From: Calvatia gigantea
Taxonomy: Eukaryota; Basidiomycota; Agaricomycetes; Agaricales; Lycoperdaceae
Direction of reading: 5' to 3'
DNA: 64,000 bases
NCBI GenBank assembly: GCA_025093985.1
Contig: JACAAK010000014.1
Coordinates: forward strand, 1,116,001-1,180,000
Shown: positions 36,218-48,344 of the stretch, piece by piece
Layout of the letters: each line of letters begins with the position of its first letter
Numbering within the stretch: position 1 is the first letter of the stretch
Made by a program: the position numbers and the translations under genes
Notes under the pieces: model-generated
Told to the model about the DNA's origin: nothing
Databases searched by the model: none
The model's input: the letters and a program-made list of their open reading frames with translations, nothing else

Positions 36218-38319
36218 ATGTCCACCTTCCTTTCTTCGCCACCACCACTGTATTCTGGCCCCTTAGGACTCACACAAAAATCTGGGTTTTGTTACGGATG
36301 GAAGAAACCCGCCTACTGTGTGGCTGGCAGTTCTTGACGCTGAGACGGTGAGCAGCCAGGAATACGTCGTCCCTCATTCTTACGTTCTCACAGGAGGACG
36401 AAGCTATCCGTGTGCTAGAGTCAGCATGCACTGCACCTGCATGGTGCACGCTACAAGACTCGTGTGGAGGGAAACCAGAGATATTAGCATGTTGCGAATA
36501 TGACAAACAAGGAGATACCCTCAGAATCGCGTCGTGGTGGGCAGACAGCCAAATTCATATGTTGTATGTGCCCTAAGTCTAATGCAGGAAAACGCAACCC
36601 ACATTGATGTTCTACCATCGTCATCCTCTGAGCTCTCTGAGATTTTACGCCTCTGATGCTTCTGTATTCGCACCTTCCTCCTTTGGCCACCGCTCGCAAC
36701 CACCCTTCACAGGCCTATGCTCAATTGGAAGCCCGAGATTTCACTCGGCCGTCTCGACCAAGCCTTGGCTCTGCACTCAACCAAACGACTATCAACCAGT
36801 TTAATGCATCCAAGCTGCTGGAAACCGTTATCGCTGACACTTCTGCCCGCATGTTACCTACAGCAGCAGTGGTGTTATTCTCGATTGGCGCCCTTACGAC
36901 ACTCCTCGCTCGGCCCATTTATGCCCTCTCGCGCCTGGTCAGAACCATTGGCGGGATACCGGTCGCATCGTCCTCTTCTCTTAGCGATCTTTGTGCTGTG
37001 GTCCAACAGATAGAAGTTCGCGCGGAGCAAGCCCAATACTTCGTCACTGAGATACCCCATCTTCGTAGCCGCGGTGAATCCGATATCACGAATTACGCTG
37101 CTCGCTATACCCAATTCTTCAATACCATCTGGATGATCCTCAACGATATCACAATCGGGGTGGTATTCGGGTCATTCTTAATAGAAAATGCTTCGAGGTT
37201 CGCGGAAGTCATCAATACCTTGCTTCACAAAAAGTTGGCACACGACATCATATTCACGTTACGGTGGCTTGACTCTTGGCCGGCTGGCCTTAAGCTGAAT
37301 ACAGAACTGAGCCGGTTCTATTCTCATATGTTCATCGGGTTCATACAACTTTGGGACAATGGCCTACGACGCGTCACTCCCTATGGTGCGGAGATCGTAT
37401 ACGTGCTCGGCGCGATGAGTACCTTCGGTGGGATTTCGCTTGTCGTCTCGGCAATCGTGGACCTTTTCGCTGTCTCCACAACGCACATTTATGCTTGCTA
37501 TTTTTTCGCGGGGCTGGTCTACCATCGAATGTTGAAGATGGCAGGGTCATTATTCAACCTCTTTCGTGGTGAGTTTTGCCGTTCCAAGACCGTCAGGAAG
37601 GCGTAATGACTTTCAGCCTAGGCAAACGATACAATGTCTTACGGAATCGGGTCGATTCTTGGGAATACGATATGGATCAACTACTGTTTGGAACTATCTT
37701 GTTCACGCTTTTGGCATTCCTTTTCCCCACCGTCCTGGTATACTACGCACTCTTCGCCATTGTACGTCGGCAATACCTAACCCTCTAGATAGCCATACTG
37801 ACATCACCACAGTCACGTTTCACCATTCTTTTGCTCCTTGCGAGCATGGAATTTTTCCTGACCCTCGTTAATCACTTCCCTCTTTTCGCCCTCATGCTAA
37901 GCGTGAAAGACCGTTGGAGGCTGCCAGGTAAGCAGATAATCTTCATGTCGACCATGGTGTTATGACTAAGCATATACCAGGTGGTATATACTTTCGGCCA
38001 AAGGTATTCAAAGCGGGACAAGGGATGGGTTGTAGTACCAGCCTTGTGGTAGAGGTAAAAATTACCTTTGATCAAATTTCGTGCTTAACTAGATTTTACC
38101 CATAGAATCAAGCCGTTCCCCTATCACTTCTATTCTTCCAGTACGGTATGAAGTCGTTTTTTTGGTTCTTGAGCTTGGTTGGGCTGAATGTTCCATCTAG
38201 CCCAATTATCCAAGGTTCTAGCAAGACATTATAACCCCCTGAGATTGGCTTGGTGCCTGTTAAAAGGAGAGTATATTGGGGCCATTTCACGTTGTGAGAT
38301 GAAGTATAGGGCTAGATAG
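36218..38319 (+). CDS. GPI1: GPI1/PIG-Q subunit of GPI-GlcNAc transferase, frame broken several times near the 5' end
   Basis: A subunit of the ER complex that adds GlcNAc to phosphatidylinositol, the first step of GPI-anchor synthesis. The C-terminal half is clean: helices SLVVSAIVDLFAVSTTHIYA, YDMDQLLFGTILFTLLAFL, VNHFPLFALMLSVKDRWRLP and GGIYFRPKVF. Its exons end 37568, then 37622-37761, 37813-37927, 37981-38054, 38106-38145 and 38201-38319. The 5' part is disturbed: VFWPLRTHTK/SGFCYGWKKPAYCVAG needs one base removed in the A-run 36276-36280, and CVAG/VLDAET one base at ~36329. At 36571-36592 two in-frame stops interrupt SQIHMLYVP before TLMFYHRHPLSSLRFYAS, and one more change lies before QFNASKLLETV (~36690-36770). 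Start near 36218 is tentative. Many slips in one gene mean either poor local sequence or a dead copy. Confidence 0.75.
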
Positions 38320-38676
38320 GGTGCTCTGTAGTAATAGTGGGGGCCGACATTGGCGGTAGTCCTTGCCTCTGGTGGATTAGCCGTGAAATCTACCACATCA
38401 TGCCATTGAAGCACCACCTCATAGGGGCGTAAATATCATCAGGAGCAAAGCGACTGGTGTTATTGGAACAACTACGAACGTGATATGTGGTGATTGCAAA
38501 GTAAGTGTTGTAAGTGAAATCCTGTAGGCATAATGCGTAGTATCGAGGTCAAACGAGAAAATGACAATTGAGGTCCAAAGTCCGTGAAGTGGCGTAAGAA
38601 TAACATGATGAAACAATGAAAGTGCTCGACAGCGCGATGGACAGGAAGATAGGGCATACTGTCCACTTGTACCTTT

Positions 38677-41673
38677 TCATGGCATGCTTGCCCTCCTTTC
38701 CAGCGCTTGACGCCTGTCCGCAATATCTACTTCTTCCCCTTCTACTAGCTCTCCGGGCTCCAAACCTTCATTTACTTCATATATTGCCTGCCCCGCCCCT
38801 TTCTTCTCACTCTCCTCGGGCACGTGGTCCAGAGTTGTTAGAGTCTCAGCGACCTTGAGAGGGGAGAGTACATTGTTTCTATCAATTCTATTGATTTTTT
38901 GTGGGCGAGATGGCGTGGATGGCGGAGTTACCCACATAGGCCGAGGTGGCACCTGCGGCGATTGGTGGTAGTAGAAGTCCGGATGGTAATCGTGGCCCTC
39001 CACGGGCCGGATATCCAGAGGCGGAGGAACGTATAAAGGACTTAAGGGAGGGTACGCATAAGGAGAGTGGTAAGGCGAAGGCATGGCCTGATATGGTGAA
39101 AATCCCGGCTGGGGATAGGTGGGGATCATATGAGGGTGATACAACGGGGGATGCACCATGTATTGTTCGCGCATCGTTGGATGGGGGTGGTAAGTTGCGA
39201 ATGTCATCGGAGAATGGATGGATGGATGACAATACATGGGAGGCGATGCAGTTGGAGGCGTGAACATGTGGGGCGGAACGGGGTGATGTGCGCTCGGTGC
39301 GGCTGGGGACGGATAATACGGGGTTTGTGGGGGTAAGTAGCTGCTGTGGTCATTAGAGTATGGAGGAGAAGGTACAAAGTGTCTCGGAATCCCATCCCTT
39401 GGTGAGGCCAGGTCTACCGAAGGATGGGTCATCGCACCATGAGGGATATTGCTGTTTGATTCTTGTAGTTGTACCTGCAAAGGCCGCCTGCTTGCCAGTC
39501 GTTTGGGGATAATCGGCGACCCTCCTGGTGAGCACTGCACGGACTCCCCAAATTTACCGTTTACGATAGGTTCCAATGTATTCGGGTCGAGCTTCTCCCG
39601 TTCCTTCCGGCGCTTTTTCTGCTGGTTGGAGCTTTCCTCACCCGCATCGGACTCCGCACTCTTGCGCTTTGCGGCTCGAGACGTTGGACCTCCTCCGTGT
39701 ACGGTATCCCAGTAAGAGATATGGCCAGGAGGCGGTGGCGCCCCTCTAAAACGAAGCATTTCAATCGCCCCCTCAGAGACCGCCTGATAGCAAACGGCTA
39801 GTTTCGCGTCGTTTTTGGATCGGTAATTAGCAGCAACAGTCCACTTGCGAGTATCTGGCGCTTCAGGATTGTTTGATACGTCAATTTCCAGGCTTGCCCC
39901 GAATGCTAAATAGCATTTTTCAATCAGGCGAATGCATGAAACGATATTCAAAACCCTCACCATCCAGATCTTCCGTATACGTGAAATTGAGCCTGTTTCC
40001 CTGGCGGATCTTATTGCATTCGGTATTCAAAGCAAAGATGAACTTTTCACTGGCAAGCTTCCTCATCCCTGGTGTAAAATTGGCGTCCAAAGTCACCCTG
40101 ACGGACCGAATATAGTCGCCGGCCCCTTGTGATAAGGCCAAGAGGCAAGCAGCGGCTTTGGCATCACTCCTCTTTTGGAAAAGATGATCAACAAAATAGC
40201 TCTTTGTTTCCTGACCTCTCTCCAGACGCAAAAGACAGCCCAAAACTAGAGAAGTCAACATGCAGTACAAAGGAGATTGAATGAGGGACTTACGGCCAGT
40301 TGTTTTATCCATGATCCAATAGAAAGTGCTTTTGAGCCGACAACCACGCGCAGATTGAAGTAAAGTATTTATATAACTTGGCGCGTTGATTTCTGTAGCA
40401 TTCTTGTCACCAAAGGGTTCGGGAAAAGGGCGAGGTAAAGATTCGTAATAAGATTGTAGTGTCACAGGACGTGTCTTGCGTTTCGGGGCGGGGCGTTGCT
40501 GATCAAAGAGTTCAGGCTCCTTATCCTCGAGGGATGGCTGAGCGGGCTCCCTTTGCCCATTTCCGAATTTGATATAATCCATAACTCCTTCGTCCAATGC
40601 CTTATGGGCACATGCAGCTTTAGCGTCAAGTTCGGAGTTGAAAACGGAGTCGCAAGAATAAACGCGTAATGAATGTTTCGTGAGTTGAATTCTCACAGCA
40701 GCGCCGTAATCTGGAAAACATAATAAGTTATAGTGGGGCGACGTTAAATGTCGTGGCTTACGTCCAACCACGCGTGAATCATTATAAAAAATCCATTCCG
40801 GCTGGACTTTTCCTGCTCGCCATTCGAGCAAGCATTTCTCAATCAGGCCTTCAGGCACATTTGATCTTGACGATTCAGTATTTTCGCCAGCGCCTGTTAC
40901 CTCGGCGCTATCCAAAGATGACAGGGGCAGTGTTTTTCCGGATTCCAACCCGCCTGAATCTCCATCGATGATGAATTTGAGAGCCCCCATTTGTATGGCA
41001 ATAGTTGCAACCCTGGCTTTTGCATCCGCCCGCCGCAGGAAAACCGCCTCGCTTTTGTAGGAACGCACTTTTCCACCAGGACGTGTGATAGTCAGAACAC
41101 ATTGCTTGCCTAAGGGGTTCATGAGAAAATCTCTCAAATGCCAATATATTGGGTGAATGACATACTCTTCCGACCGTTTTCCTCCAGAAACTCGTACTTG
41201 AGCTGATCGGCAGATCCAAAGGCGTGGATACAAACCTGGTGCAAGCGACTAATGGCGTTGTCTCGTAGCAATGAAACGTTTGGTCTGATGTCGCCATTCA
41301 CGTTCCGTTCAGACAGTGGTGTCGGACTACGTGAGGAAGGGCTTGGAGATCGGTCTTCAACAGACATTGCAGAAACGCACGAACTGTCCTCGATGCCCAT
41401 GTCGTAGGTCAGCCTCGAGTCGTAAGAAGAGTGTTTCGCGATATGTAGCCGTGGAGGATTGGCAGAAGGCCTGTTGGAGAGAAAATCTTCAGGAGAAACG
41501 GCACCAAGCTCCCTGAGTTTCCGACTGACGATATCAAACGGTCGTCCGTCCGATACAGGTTTGTCTTGCATTGGAGCGTCCATCAACCTGGGCGATGTCG
41601 GCAAAGACTGAGAATCGGCCGTTTGCACATGTCCCGATCCGCGATCCACCGTGTAATAGCTGGACATATTCAT
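38677..41673 (-). CDS. Protein with four tandem dsRBD-like modules and Pro/Tyr/His-rich tail
   Basis: Exons: 41673-41175, 41109-40762, 40710-40294, 40245-39961 and 39905-38677, with consistent phases and about 925 residues. After a Ser-rich head, four modules share a strand-strand-helix pattern ending DAK-x5-A-x4-G: FLRRADAKARVATIAIQMGA, FNSELDAKAACAHKALDEGV, FQKRSDAKAAACLLALSQGA and YRSKNDAKLAVCYQAVSEGA. This resembles the C-terminal half of double-stranded RNA-binding domains (the DAKxxAA helix), though key Lys residues are not conserved. A basic segment (RAAKRKSAES, NQQKKRRKEREK) may be a nuclear signal. Then comes a ~240-residue Pro/Tyr/His-rich tail. I know no named family; an RNA-related role is inference only. 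Divergent from the epimerase gene by ~315 bases. Confidence 0.7.
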
Positions 41674-41988
41674 CCAACTACAACCACGAGCGAAGGGGAT
41701 GTCCAGTCCGTGGACAGACAAGTGCCCAGGGAATGGACAGGAGATATATAACGAGTCCGGTTAATTGTTTCTGTGTGGAAACCGATGCGATAATAATGAG
41801 CTAGTTGTCCAGGAGAAAGTATCTGGGTCGAGAGTGACACCGGTTCGTAGGCGTCCCAACAATTATTGTCGTGTGGAGACCTGTCATTCCGGCCCGCTAA
41901 TCCCGCTCTCTTCACCTATTTTTAGCACCGTGAAACCCACGGACATAATGTCTCTCTCTCTCCGAAGAACTCAAGCTTTAAGCCAAAG

Positions 41989-43245
41989 ATGACATCTGAG
42001 TTTATTCTCATTACTGGCGCAGCGGGTTTCTTGGGTAGCCTAGTAAGCGTGGCTCGCTTCTGACCCGTTGCAGAACCTGATCGCAGCCATTTGTAATCCT
42101 TCTGGTGATAGTTAGCAAGGACGCTAGCTGAAATTCACAACGGTGCCATACGGCTGCTCCTAACAGACGTCATAGAACCAAATGGTCCCTTTGGAGCGGA
42201 AACAAGGACCTTGAAAGCAGACCTAACTGATGATCGCCAGATCCGTCAGCTATTTGAGACAGAATTCGGGATTCCAGACGCAATATATTGCATGCATGGC
42301 GTCATGTCTCGTGGAGCGGAAGATAACTTTGACTTGGGCCTCAAGGTCTGGGGATTTCTTTGTATGAAATAGGAACTTCACCTCAGTTCAAACCCCCTTT
42401 TCTTAGATTAATGTAGACTCTGTCGTTACCCTGCTCCAAACTGCAAGACGTTATGGAGTTCAGGGGGGGAAATTAATCAAATTCATCTTCACATCTTCCC
42501 TCGCAGTTTATGGAGGCCCGTTGGTTAGTTTAAAAATATTCACTGTCATATTCATGATCACCTCCTTAGCCTGATCCCCGTTTAGCCAAAAGTGGTAACC
42601 CCATCTACCATTGCTGCCCCTCAGAGCGCATACGGAACAGAGAAACTTGTATGCGAACTCTATGTGAATGAGTTTACTCGTCGGGGCTTCATCGATGGCC
42701 GTATATGTCGACTTCCGACAATCGTTGTGCGATCTGGTGCACCAGCCGCAGCAACCTCTTCGTTTCTCTCTGGTAAGTTGATACCTCTCCATACCTCCGC
42801 TCCATACACTGTACTAAGCTCATTTTCACCAGCCATCATTCGCGAACCTCTGAATGGCAAACGGGCATTATGTCCTATAGGCAATTCTCTGGACTCCCCA
42901 GAGTTAGACCTGGAAGTATGGTTAGCGTCACCAATAACGACAGTCCAGAACCTCGCCTTAGCCCGGACCATCCATGCAACCCAGTTCTCCTCTCATACAC
43001 GTGTTGTATGCTTGCCCGGATTTACTGTCACAATTAGGGGCATGCTTCAGGCGCTGGAGCGCGCTGTAGGACGCCAAGGTTTGGATTTAATTGACTTCAA
43101 AGATGACGAGACGAACAGGCGGATTGTCTCCTCCTGGCCTGCGAGGTTTGATTGTTCGTATGCCATAGGGCTTGGGTTCAAGGTTGATTCAGAGGGAATG
43201 GATAGAGTCATTCAGGATTTCGGACAATTGACGAAAGAACAATAG
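41989..43245 (+). CDS. NAD-dependent epimerase/dehydratase, D-erythronate dehydrogenase (DenD)-like
   Basis: Exons: 41989-42042, 42112-42345, 42407-42523, 42586-42772 and 42833-43245, about 334 residues, all in phase. Rossmann glycine motif ITGAAGFLG at the N-terminus, a Ser in FIFTSSLAVYGG, and the catalytic YxxxK in SAYGTEK. The block RGFIDGRICRLPTIVVRSG and the ending of the extended SDR fold resemble the D-erythronate/L-threonate oxidising branch (DenD) rather than UDP-galactose epimerases. Predicted cytosolic NAD(P)-dependent sugar-acid or nucleotide-sugar oxidoreductase; substrate unproven. Start chosen at MTSEFILITG because the glycine motif then falls at residues 7-15. Confidence 0.8.
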
Positions 43246-43801
43246 ACCAGCATCAGGATGGCGGGTCCTGTTTACGTGCCTGATCCTATGATAAAAGAAT
43301 TCAGGCCGTGCTGAATAGGCACCTTTGAGCGAGTATGCACTGGCGAACATCCATCGGCTAGCAGGCGATACTTTTCCTTACACAGCGGAATGCGATTGCG
43401 CAGCGCGAATCAATTGTTGATTTTTGTAAATAAATAATATATTTCCTTACATAAAAAATACAAAGAACCGATAACCCATTGTGAGTAGACAGGGCTTGGA
43501 ATACCGGTTAGGGGGAGTGGTGCGTAAAACCGAACTGATCTCGGGGCACAGGACTCAATATCCCACCATCATCAACGAGTAAACGGGCCCGTAATCGGAC
43601 AACCTTGCAACTTGGCGGCCGCCTGCAACACTTCTTCGTTTCCCACTAAAAGGAGCCACATGAACGACGAGGTTCATTCGCAGCAGAAATTGAACCTTAC
43701 TGTTTTCCACATGCAGAGGTCCCATTTCTTCAAGCCTATATCCGTCAGAGCGCAGGCTATTCGAAAATTACAACTAAGTTGAGTTAACCAAAGGTGAACA
43801 C
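43246..43801. other. Intergenic, convergent 3' ends
   Basis: Between the epimerase (plus) and the mpaB-like gene (minus). AT-rich around 43420-43460, otherwise featureless. Confidence 0.5.
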
Positions 43802-45434
43802 TCACGAAGGGTCAGGAACATGGCTATGAACATTAATCAAGACCAGGAGTTTATCCAAGAACCTCCCAAACATCGTCTTTGACTCGGGCTTGTACCAAGG
43901 CCGCACTTGGAATTTCGTCGGATGCATCCTAGGGTTGATTGACCCATTCCTTGTTTCTCGTGAATTCGAATTTAATGGGAAATCTATAGTTCTTGCCCAA
44001 GCGAGGTAGCAAAAGCCACTTCTGTACGAAAGCAGTTGATCTGAGGGTGCTCCAAAGGATGAGGTGCTTATACCAGGGTTGTGCTGGTTTCCTGCATCCG
44101 AGTTAATCATAGGCCGACATCAGTATTGAGAGGTGGGTCGCCTTTTTACGTACATCATGCCAATGCGGACAGGCTCGTCGAGCATGCAAACCGTCAAACT
44201 CTCAACCCAATTACGGATACCAAAGGCCTTGGGGACGAAGTAGAGCAGTTCTTCCATGGTGTATCCCGCAACCTCCTTGTTGGTAATATTTGGTACCATC
44301 CGGTCTTGTTCATAAACCTACCAGGACCGTTGAGAGGGTCAGAAGCTGGGAAATTATTGAACGACTAACGTCGACTAACCTTCGCCCAGCCTCTCATTTC
44401 TTCCAGGGTCTCTGGAATCTCTCGGATACCCATGCGTTTGCCAATTTCTGTCCAAAAGACGCAAAATGCCTACGAAAATAGGATAAGCGCTCATGGAGGG
44501 GACGCGTTCTCGTGTGACATACATATTCCTCCAGTGGTGAGAGCGCCCTCCAGCCGTATTTCCTCGCCCATGTCTAGATACTGGTCAACACAACGGCCCC
44601 AGGAGGCATACGGGAGACTTGCCGCGGGTTCAAGGATAAAGAGAATCAACGTGTACAGAAAATCTTCGTTTGACTAGAGAGATGAGGGTTGGAGTGCGAG
44701 CAGAAAGATCTGGGAGCTGATACTCACAATCTTAAATTTGGAATGGAGGTAATTAACACGGGCGAGAGCAATCATCGCTCGAGGGTCAAGTTCACTAGAT
44801 TTATCCTCAGTTGCGTATCCCGAGATCGGGCATCCCACCCAGGTGGCTAGAGGTTGTGTGAGCTGTACTTCCCGGTGATGGAGCCCCCATCTGCCGCTCA
44901 CCAATGAGTATTTCTGTCTGTTCAATCAAGATGTCCCATAAACGTTGGATGCGACCGCAGGAACAATACACGTACATCGGCATATCTTTTGGATACCGTT
45001 TCACTGCTCTTCAATTGCTTCGTTGCGGCCAACAGTTTTGAAATGGACGGCTGTCAGTGGAGTGAAAGAGTAACAGTGTTGTGGTCAGTGGCAAGACATT
45101 CACAACAGAAGACGGGCGGACTTACAACTGCGTAGGTTTTAAACAGTGCAAACGCGAGGGAATAGTTCAACAGCAGCGGCATATCATACGCCACCGACAC
45201 CATCATAACCTTCTGTGCCTCCTCCGGCGTCAATGTCCTTTCCTCGTACTTCTCCTGATATTTCTTATGCATAGACCAGTATCGTCTATACCTCAAAACG
45301 CGCACCGCCACCAGGTATGTCACCAACAAGGCTACAAGGCCGCCCGTGAGGCCCGCACTCCTTACCATGTTGGAGACGTACGGTACGAGAGACCTCGCTA
45401 TCTTTATAATTTCCTCGAATAGAGAGGCGTACAT
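43802..45434 (-). CDS. mpaB/DUF2236-like ER-membrane oxygenase, frame broken once
   Basis: Exons: 45434-45126, 45050-44976, 44917-44902 (16 bases), 44846-44728, 44673-44623, 44573-44523, 44469-44380, 44317-44154 and 44091-43802. An N-terminal membrane helix (GLVALLVTYLVAVRVLRY) is followed by RRYWSMHKKYQEKYEERTLT, DMPLLLNYSLAFALFKTYAV, SELDPRAMIALARVNYLHSK, DFLYTLILFILEP, KYGWRALSPLEEY and VFWTEIGKRMGI. These match fungal DUF2236 proteins related to MpaB (oxygenase of mycophenolic acid synthesis) and bacterial latex-clearing proteins, which bind heme through conserved His. Intron 5 (44622-44574) uses a GC donor (GCG|GCAAGT). One extra base at ~43931 makes a TAG between KEWVNQP and RMHPTKFQVRPWYKPES. 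Substrate unknown. Confidence 0.78.
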
Positions 45435-45879
45435 AACCGGAAGAGTGGGCGACTTGGTATTTGGTGGAGAGGAGTCACAACTGCAGGCTTATGGTGTTGT
45501 TTTAACTGCGGTAGGGGCCCGGCTTGCAGGCTTGCATCACATCACGAAAGGAGTTGAAACGTTGATGACTCCTGCGGCTGTCAGCGGCTGTCAAAGCTGG
45601 ACCTCCTTTCATAACGCAACACGAGAATGTTAGCCAAAAAAACCATGAACTTGGTTAGACCGAGATTATCGCTACACAGGAAGATTCTTTTGTTCGATTT
45701 CGTAGCACCGTTGAAGCTAAGCTCTATTCTTGCAGCAGCGATATGAAGCAGAGGCGAAGTCACAACCACACGAGGAGTTGCGTCATATAGAGTCACGTGC
45801 TATTAGCCGTCCTGTTTTTGGTCTTCGGCAATGCCATTGAAAGTATCTATGGGGCTCATGGGGAGGGGTGCAATGAGGA

Positions 45880-45986
45880 TTTAGAAGAGGAAAAAGACGC
45901 AAAGAGTCGCTGATTAGGAACAAGTCAATCCAACGACCAACATGCGCCTCCCTCGTAAATCGCCTGTGCCTTATTTGCCTCAGGGA
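45880..45986 (-). pseudogene. FunK1 5'-end fragment
   Basis: DNA around 45893-46010 resembles the first coding segment of the FunK1 gene at 61.1 kb (shared GCAAA-AGT-GCT-ATT-GGAAC and CATTAAGTCC blocks). It sits just 3' of the FunK1 copy A, as other copies do in this array. No open frame remains. Confidence 0.5.
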
Positions 45987-47667
45987 CTAGTGCATTAAGT
46001 CCTGGTCTCTTGTAGTTCCTGGTATGCTGTAGGAGTGCTTGTCATCCAGGGAATCCACAAATGGATCACGCTGGATCCGCTCCGCAACATTCCAGAGTCG
46101 AGGCGTGTCGTTACGCTTTGACGACCAATCGTCATCAGGATATTCAAGGCCTTGATGGAATTCCTTCAAGATCCTGCTGTGATTAGGAACTTCGGGCGGT
46201 TGGAGCGTACCCCTAGCGGGATCCCCTCCCTGGGCAAGCCCCCACGAAGTAGCAGCCCGCATCGTCACACAAATATTGTGGACGAGCTTTGAAAATGCAG
46301 GGTTCTTCAGAAACTCAAGGTTTCAGGAAAAGATGTGCAGCCTTGAAGTTTCCACCCCGCTTGCTAATTGCGTCGTGTTCCGTCAGGCACCGAGCAGCCC
46401 CCGATATACTGTTGTATTCATGGTCCGGTAGTCGAGAGCATTCTCGAATGCGACCCAGTATACGGACTGGAGGTCGTCGAGAAGTGAATGTCGCTTCCCC
46501 GAAAACATCAGGAGAAGAGAAGACATATAAGCCCCTGTGCCCTACAGAGACATTAGAAGAAGCAACGGGGAGAAAACCGGAGACTTACTGCGCGGTCGAA
46601 GGCCCTGGCGGGTTTCAGGAATTCCCCTCCCTCCATTCGGACCTTTTTTGCAAACTCCCAGTCTATCAAGGCTCCTCTGCCGCCTGGAGTGATCATGATA
46701 TTTGTAGAGCTTACGTCACGGTGGAGGTAGCGACATCGGACCCAAGCAGCTTGGAGAGCTACAGTCAAATTGCAAGTCAGGAACGGAAATATGCAGTATG
46801 CACCTCACGGAACACACCTTCAATGATGTCTGCAAGAACTCGTGTCAAATGCTTTGCATCGGCAAACGTCGCAAGTGGCTTTCCAACATCTTCCTCAATG
46901 AAGCGGTGGGGTACTCGCGGAGTAAGTTTGGCTTTCAATCCTAATCTCCACTCGCTGTCGGCATATTTGTCGGCTAGGGTGCAATGGTACTCTCCGCAGA
47001 TGTCCTCTCCTGCCAAGATCCTTGGGATGTGAGGAACCTGGTTCTCATTCAGTTCGGCAAGAATGTCCCATTCCGCAACCATTCCCGGCAAGTCTACCCT
47101 CCAACCATCCTTCATGAAACGATATTGGCCTGAGCTTTGGTCATGGACCCTGACGACATGGCGTCCTTGGCTCGCGGGTGATTTTATGTGAGGCAGGCCC
47201 CCCTGTAAGGTGACCTTGGTATGTTCCGATGGAGGGCCGCCGGTAGGAACCTGGATGTCACCAAGGTCACGGTCGACGGTCATGTCAATTCCCCTTTGGC
47301 TGGGTGCCATGTTGTCGAAGCAATGGAGAAACTCGGCGAGATACGTTGGATGCGTGCGATAGTCGAAGGCCTCTGAGACAAGGACACCAGCTCTGTCAGC
47401 ACGAAACAGACGTGCAATACGGCCGTCCATGAAGACCAAGAAGGCATGGGTCTTGAACGAATAGGAAAACACCTCATTCAGGGTAGCCGCAATTTGTCCC
47501 TGGGTCTCTGTGTGTGCACTCTCAAATTGAGCATCAGGTTCGACGGGTTTGTCGCGGAATGGGTCATGGTCGCCCTGCATAAGCTTGAAAGGGAGGAGAA
47601 GCGCAGAGGTATGCGTCGACAAAGGCCCTGTGTGGAGACTGCACGTCGGCTGCCTTCGGAACGGCAC
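45987..47667 (-). pseudogene. FunK1 kinase copy A, degenerate C-terminal part
   Basis: Fungal-type FunK1 kinase. The first exon part (47667-~46820) is open: SYSFKTHAFLVFMDGRIARL, FRADRAGVLVSEAFDY, YRFMKDGWRVDLPGMVAEWD, VPHIPRILAGED and RFIEEDVGKPLA. The next exon (to ~46607) holds the catalytic loop YLHRDVSSTNIMITPGGRGA and the LIDWEFAKK motif. After MSSLLL... and LQSVYWVAFENAL the frame breaks repeatedly (46300-46450), yet the tail is still recognisable in another frame at 46268-45987 (PDDDWSSKRNDTPRLWNVAE). The N-terminal ~150 residues are missing here, replaced by unrelated DNA at 47670-48340. Clearly older and more diverged than copies B-D. Probably dead. Confidence 0.75.
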
Positions 47668-48344
47668 CCAACGAGCATCTCACACTAATCAGTCCACCCT
47701 CCGAAGATTTCGTCACCCCGACCATTCATCGATCCGTCGCCGATCCGCTCGTTCCTCGCTCACTACACAACCGTCCATTTCACCTGCCATACGTCGTGTT
47801 TTAGACCACTACCCACTTTAATAAAATTTCACCGCACATCTTTCTCGTTACTGACATTTTTTTTCTAATTCAGACTCTTCGCCTCCGTAGTTGCACATTC
47901 ACTCGTTGTGTTTCAAAAATTTCAACATTTTACCACAGTTCCCTAGCCTAACCTTCATTATACTAACTCAACTCATTTGCTATACAGATTCAGTATTTGT
48001 AGATAACCGTAGAAATTGAACACCAGACAAGTTGTCTACAGTATAAATACAGTCGAGCCAGTAGAGGCTCGACACCTAGTAATTGGATACCCACTTTTCT
48101 CGCTCTCGAAGTCTCGCTCCGAATTCTCTCAGCATTGTCTCTCGTTGTCGGTCGCTCTCTCGTTGACTCTCAGTCCACGCTCGTTCTGAACTCTTGTCTT
48201 CAAACGACGCCATCACTCTCGCTCCTCGTTCTCTTGTGTTCCCGGCCTCTGTCTCTCCCTTCCTGGACCTGGTTTCGAAGCCTCGTGACTGACGGACGCA
48301 GTCACACCCTATTTTCGTTGAACCGCCGCCTCATCTCTTCACCT
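47668..48344. mobile_element. Insertion splitting a FunK1 gene, possible solo LTR
   Basis: About 680 bases separate the kinase half of FunK1 copy A from a FunK1 N-terminal piece that begins at ~48345. In copy D the same two parts are contiguous (60760-60850). The insert is C/T-rich and has a TATAAATA element near 48042 followed by a hairpin-like GTCGAGCC-GGCTCGAC pair, features often seen in LTR promoters. I could not fix matching ends or a target duplication, so the LTR call is weak, but the insertion itself is supported. Confidence 0.4.

Noticed and set aside
38946..39263. Plus-strand frames inside the dsRBD-like gene
   Set aside because: Shadows of the Pro/Tyr/His-rich minus-strand exon, whose repetitive codons leave other frames open.
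47668..48344. Confident solo-LTR annotation
   Set aside because: TATA-like and hairpin signals are present, but no matching termini or target duplication could be fixed, so it was kept only as a low-confidence insertion.
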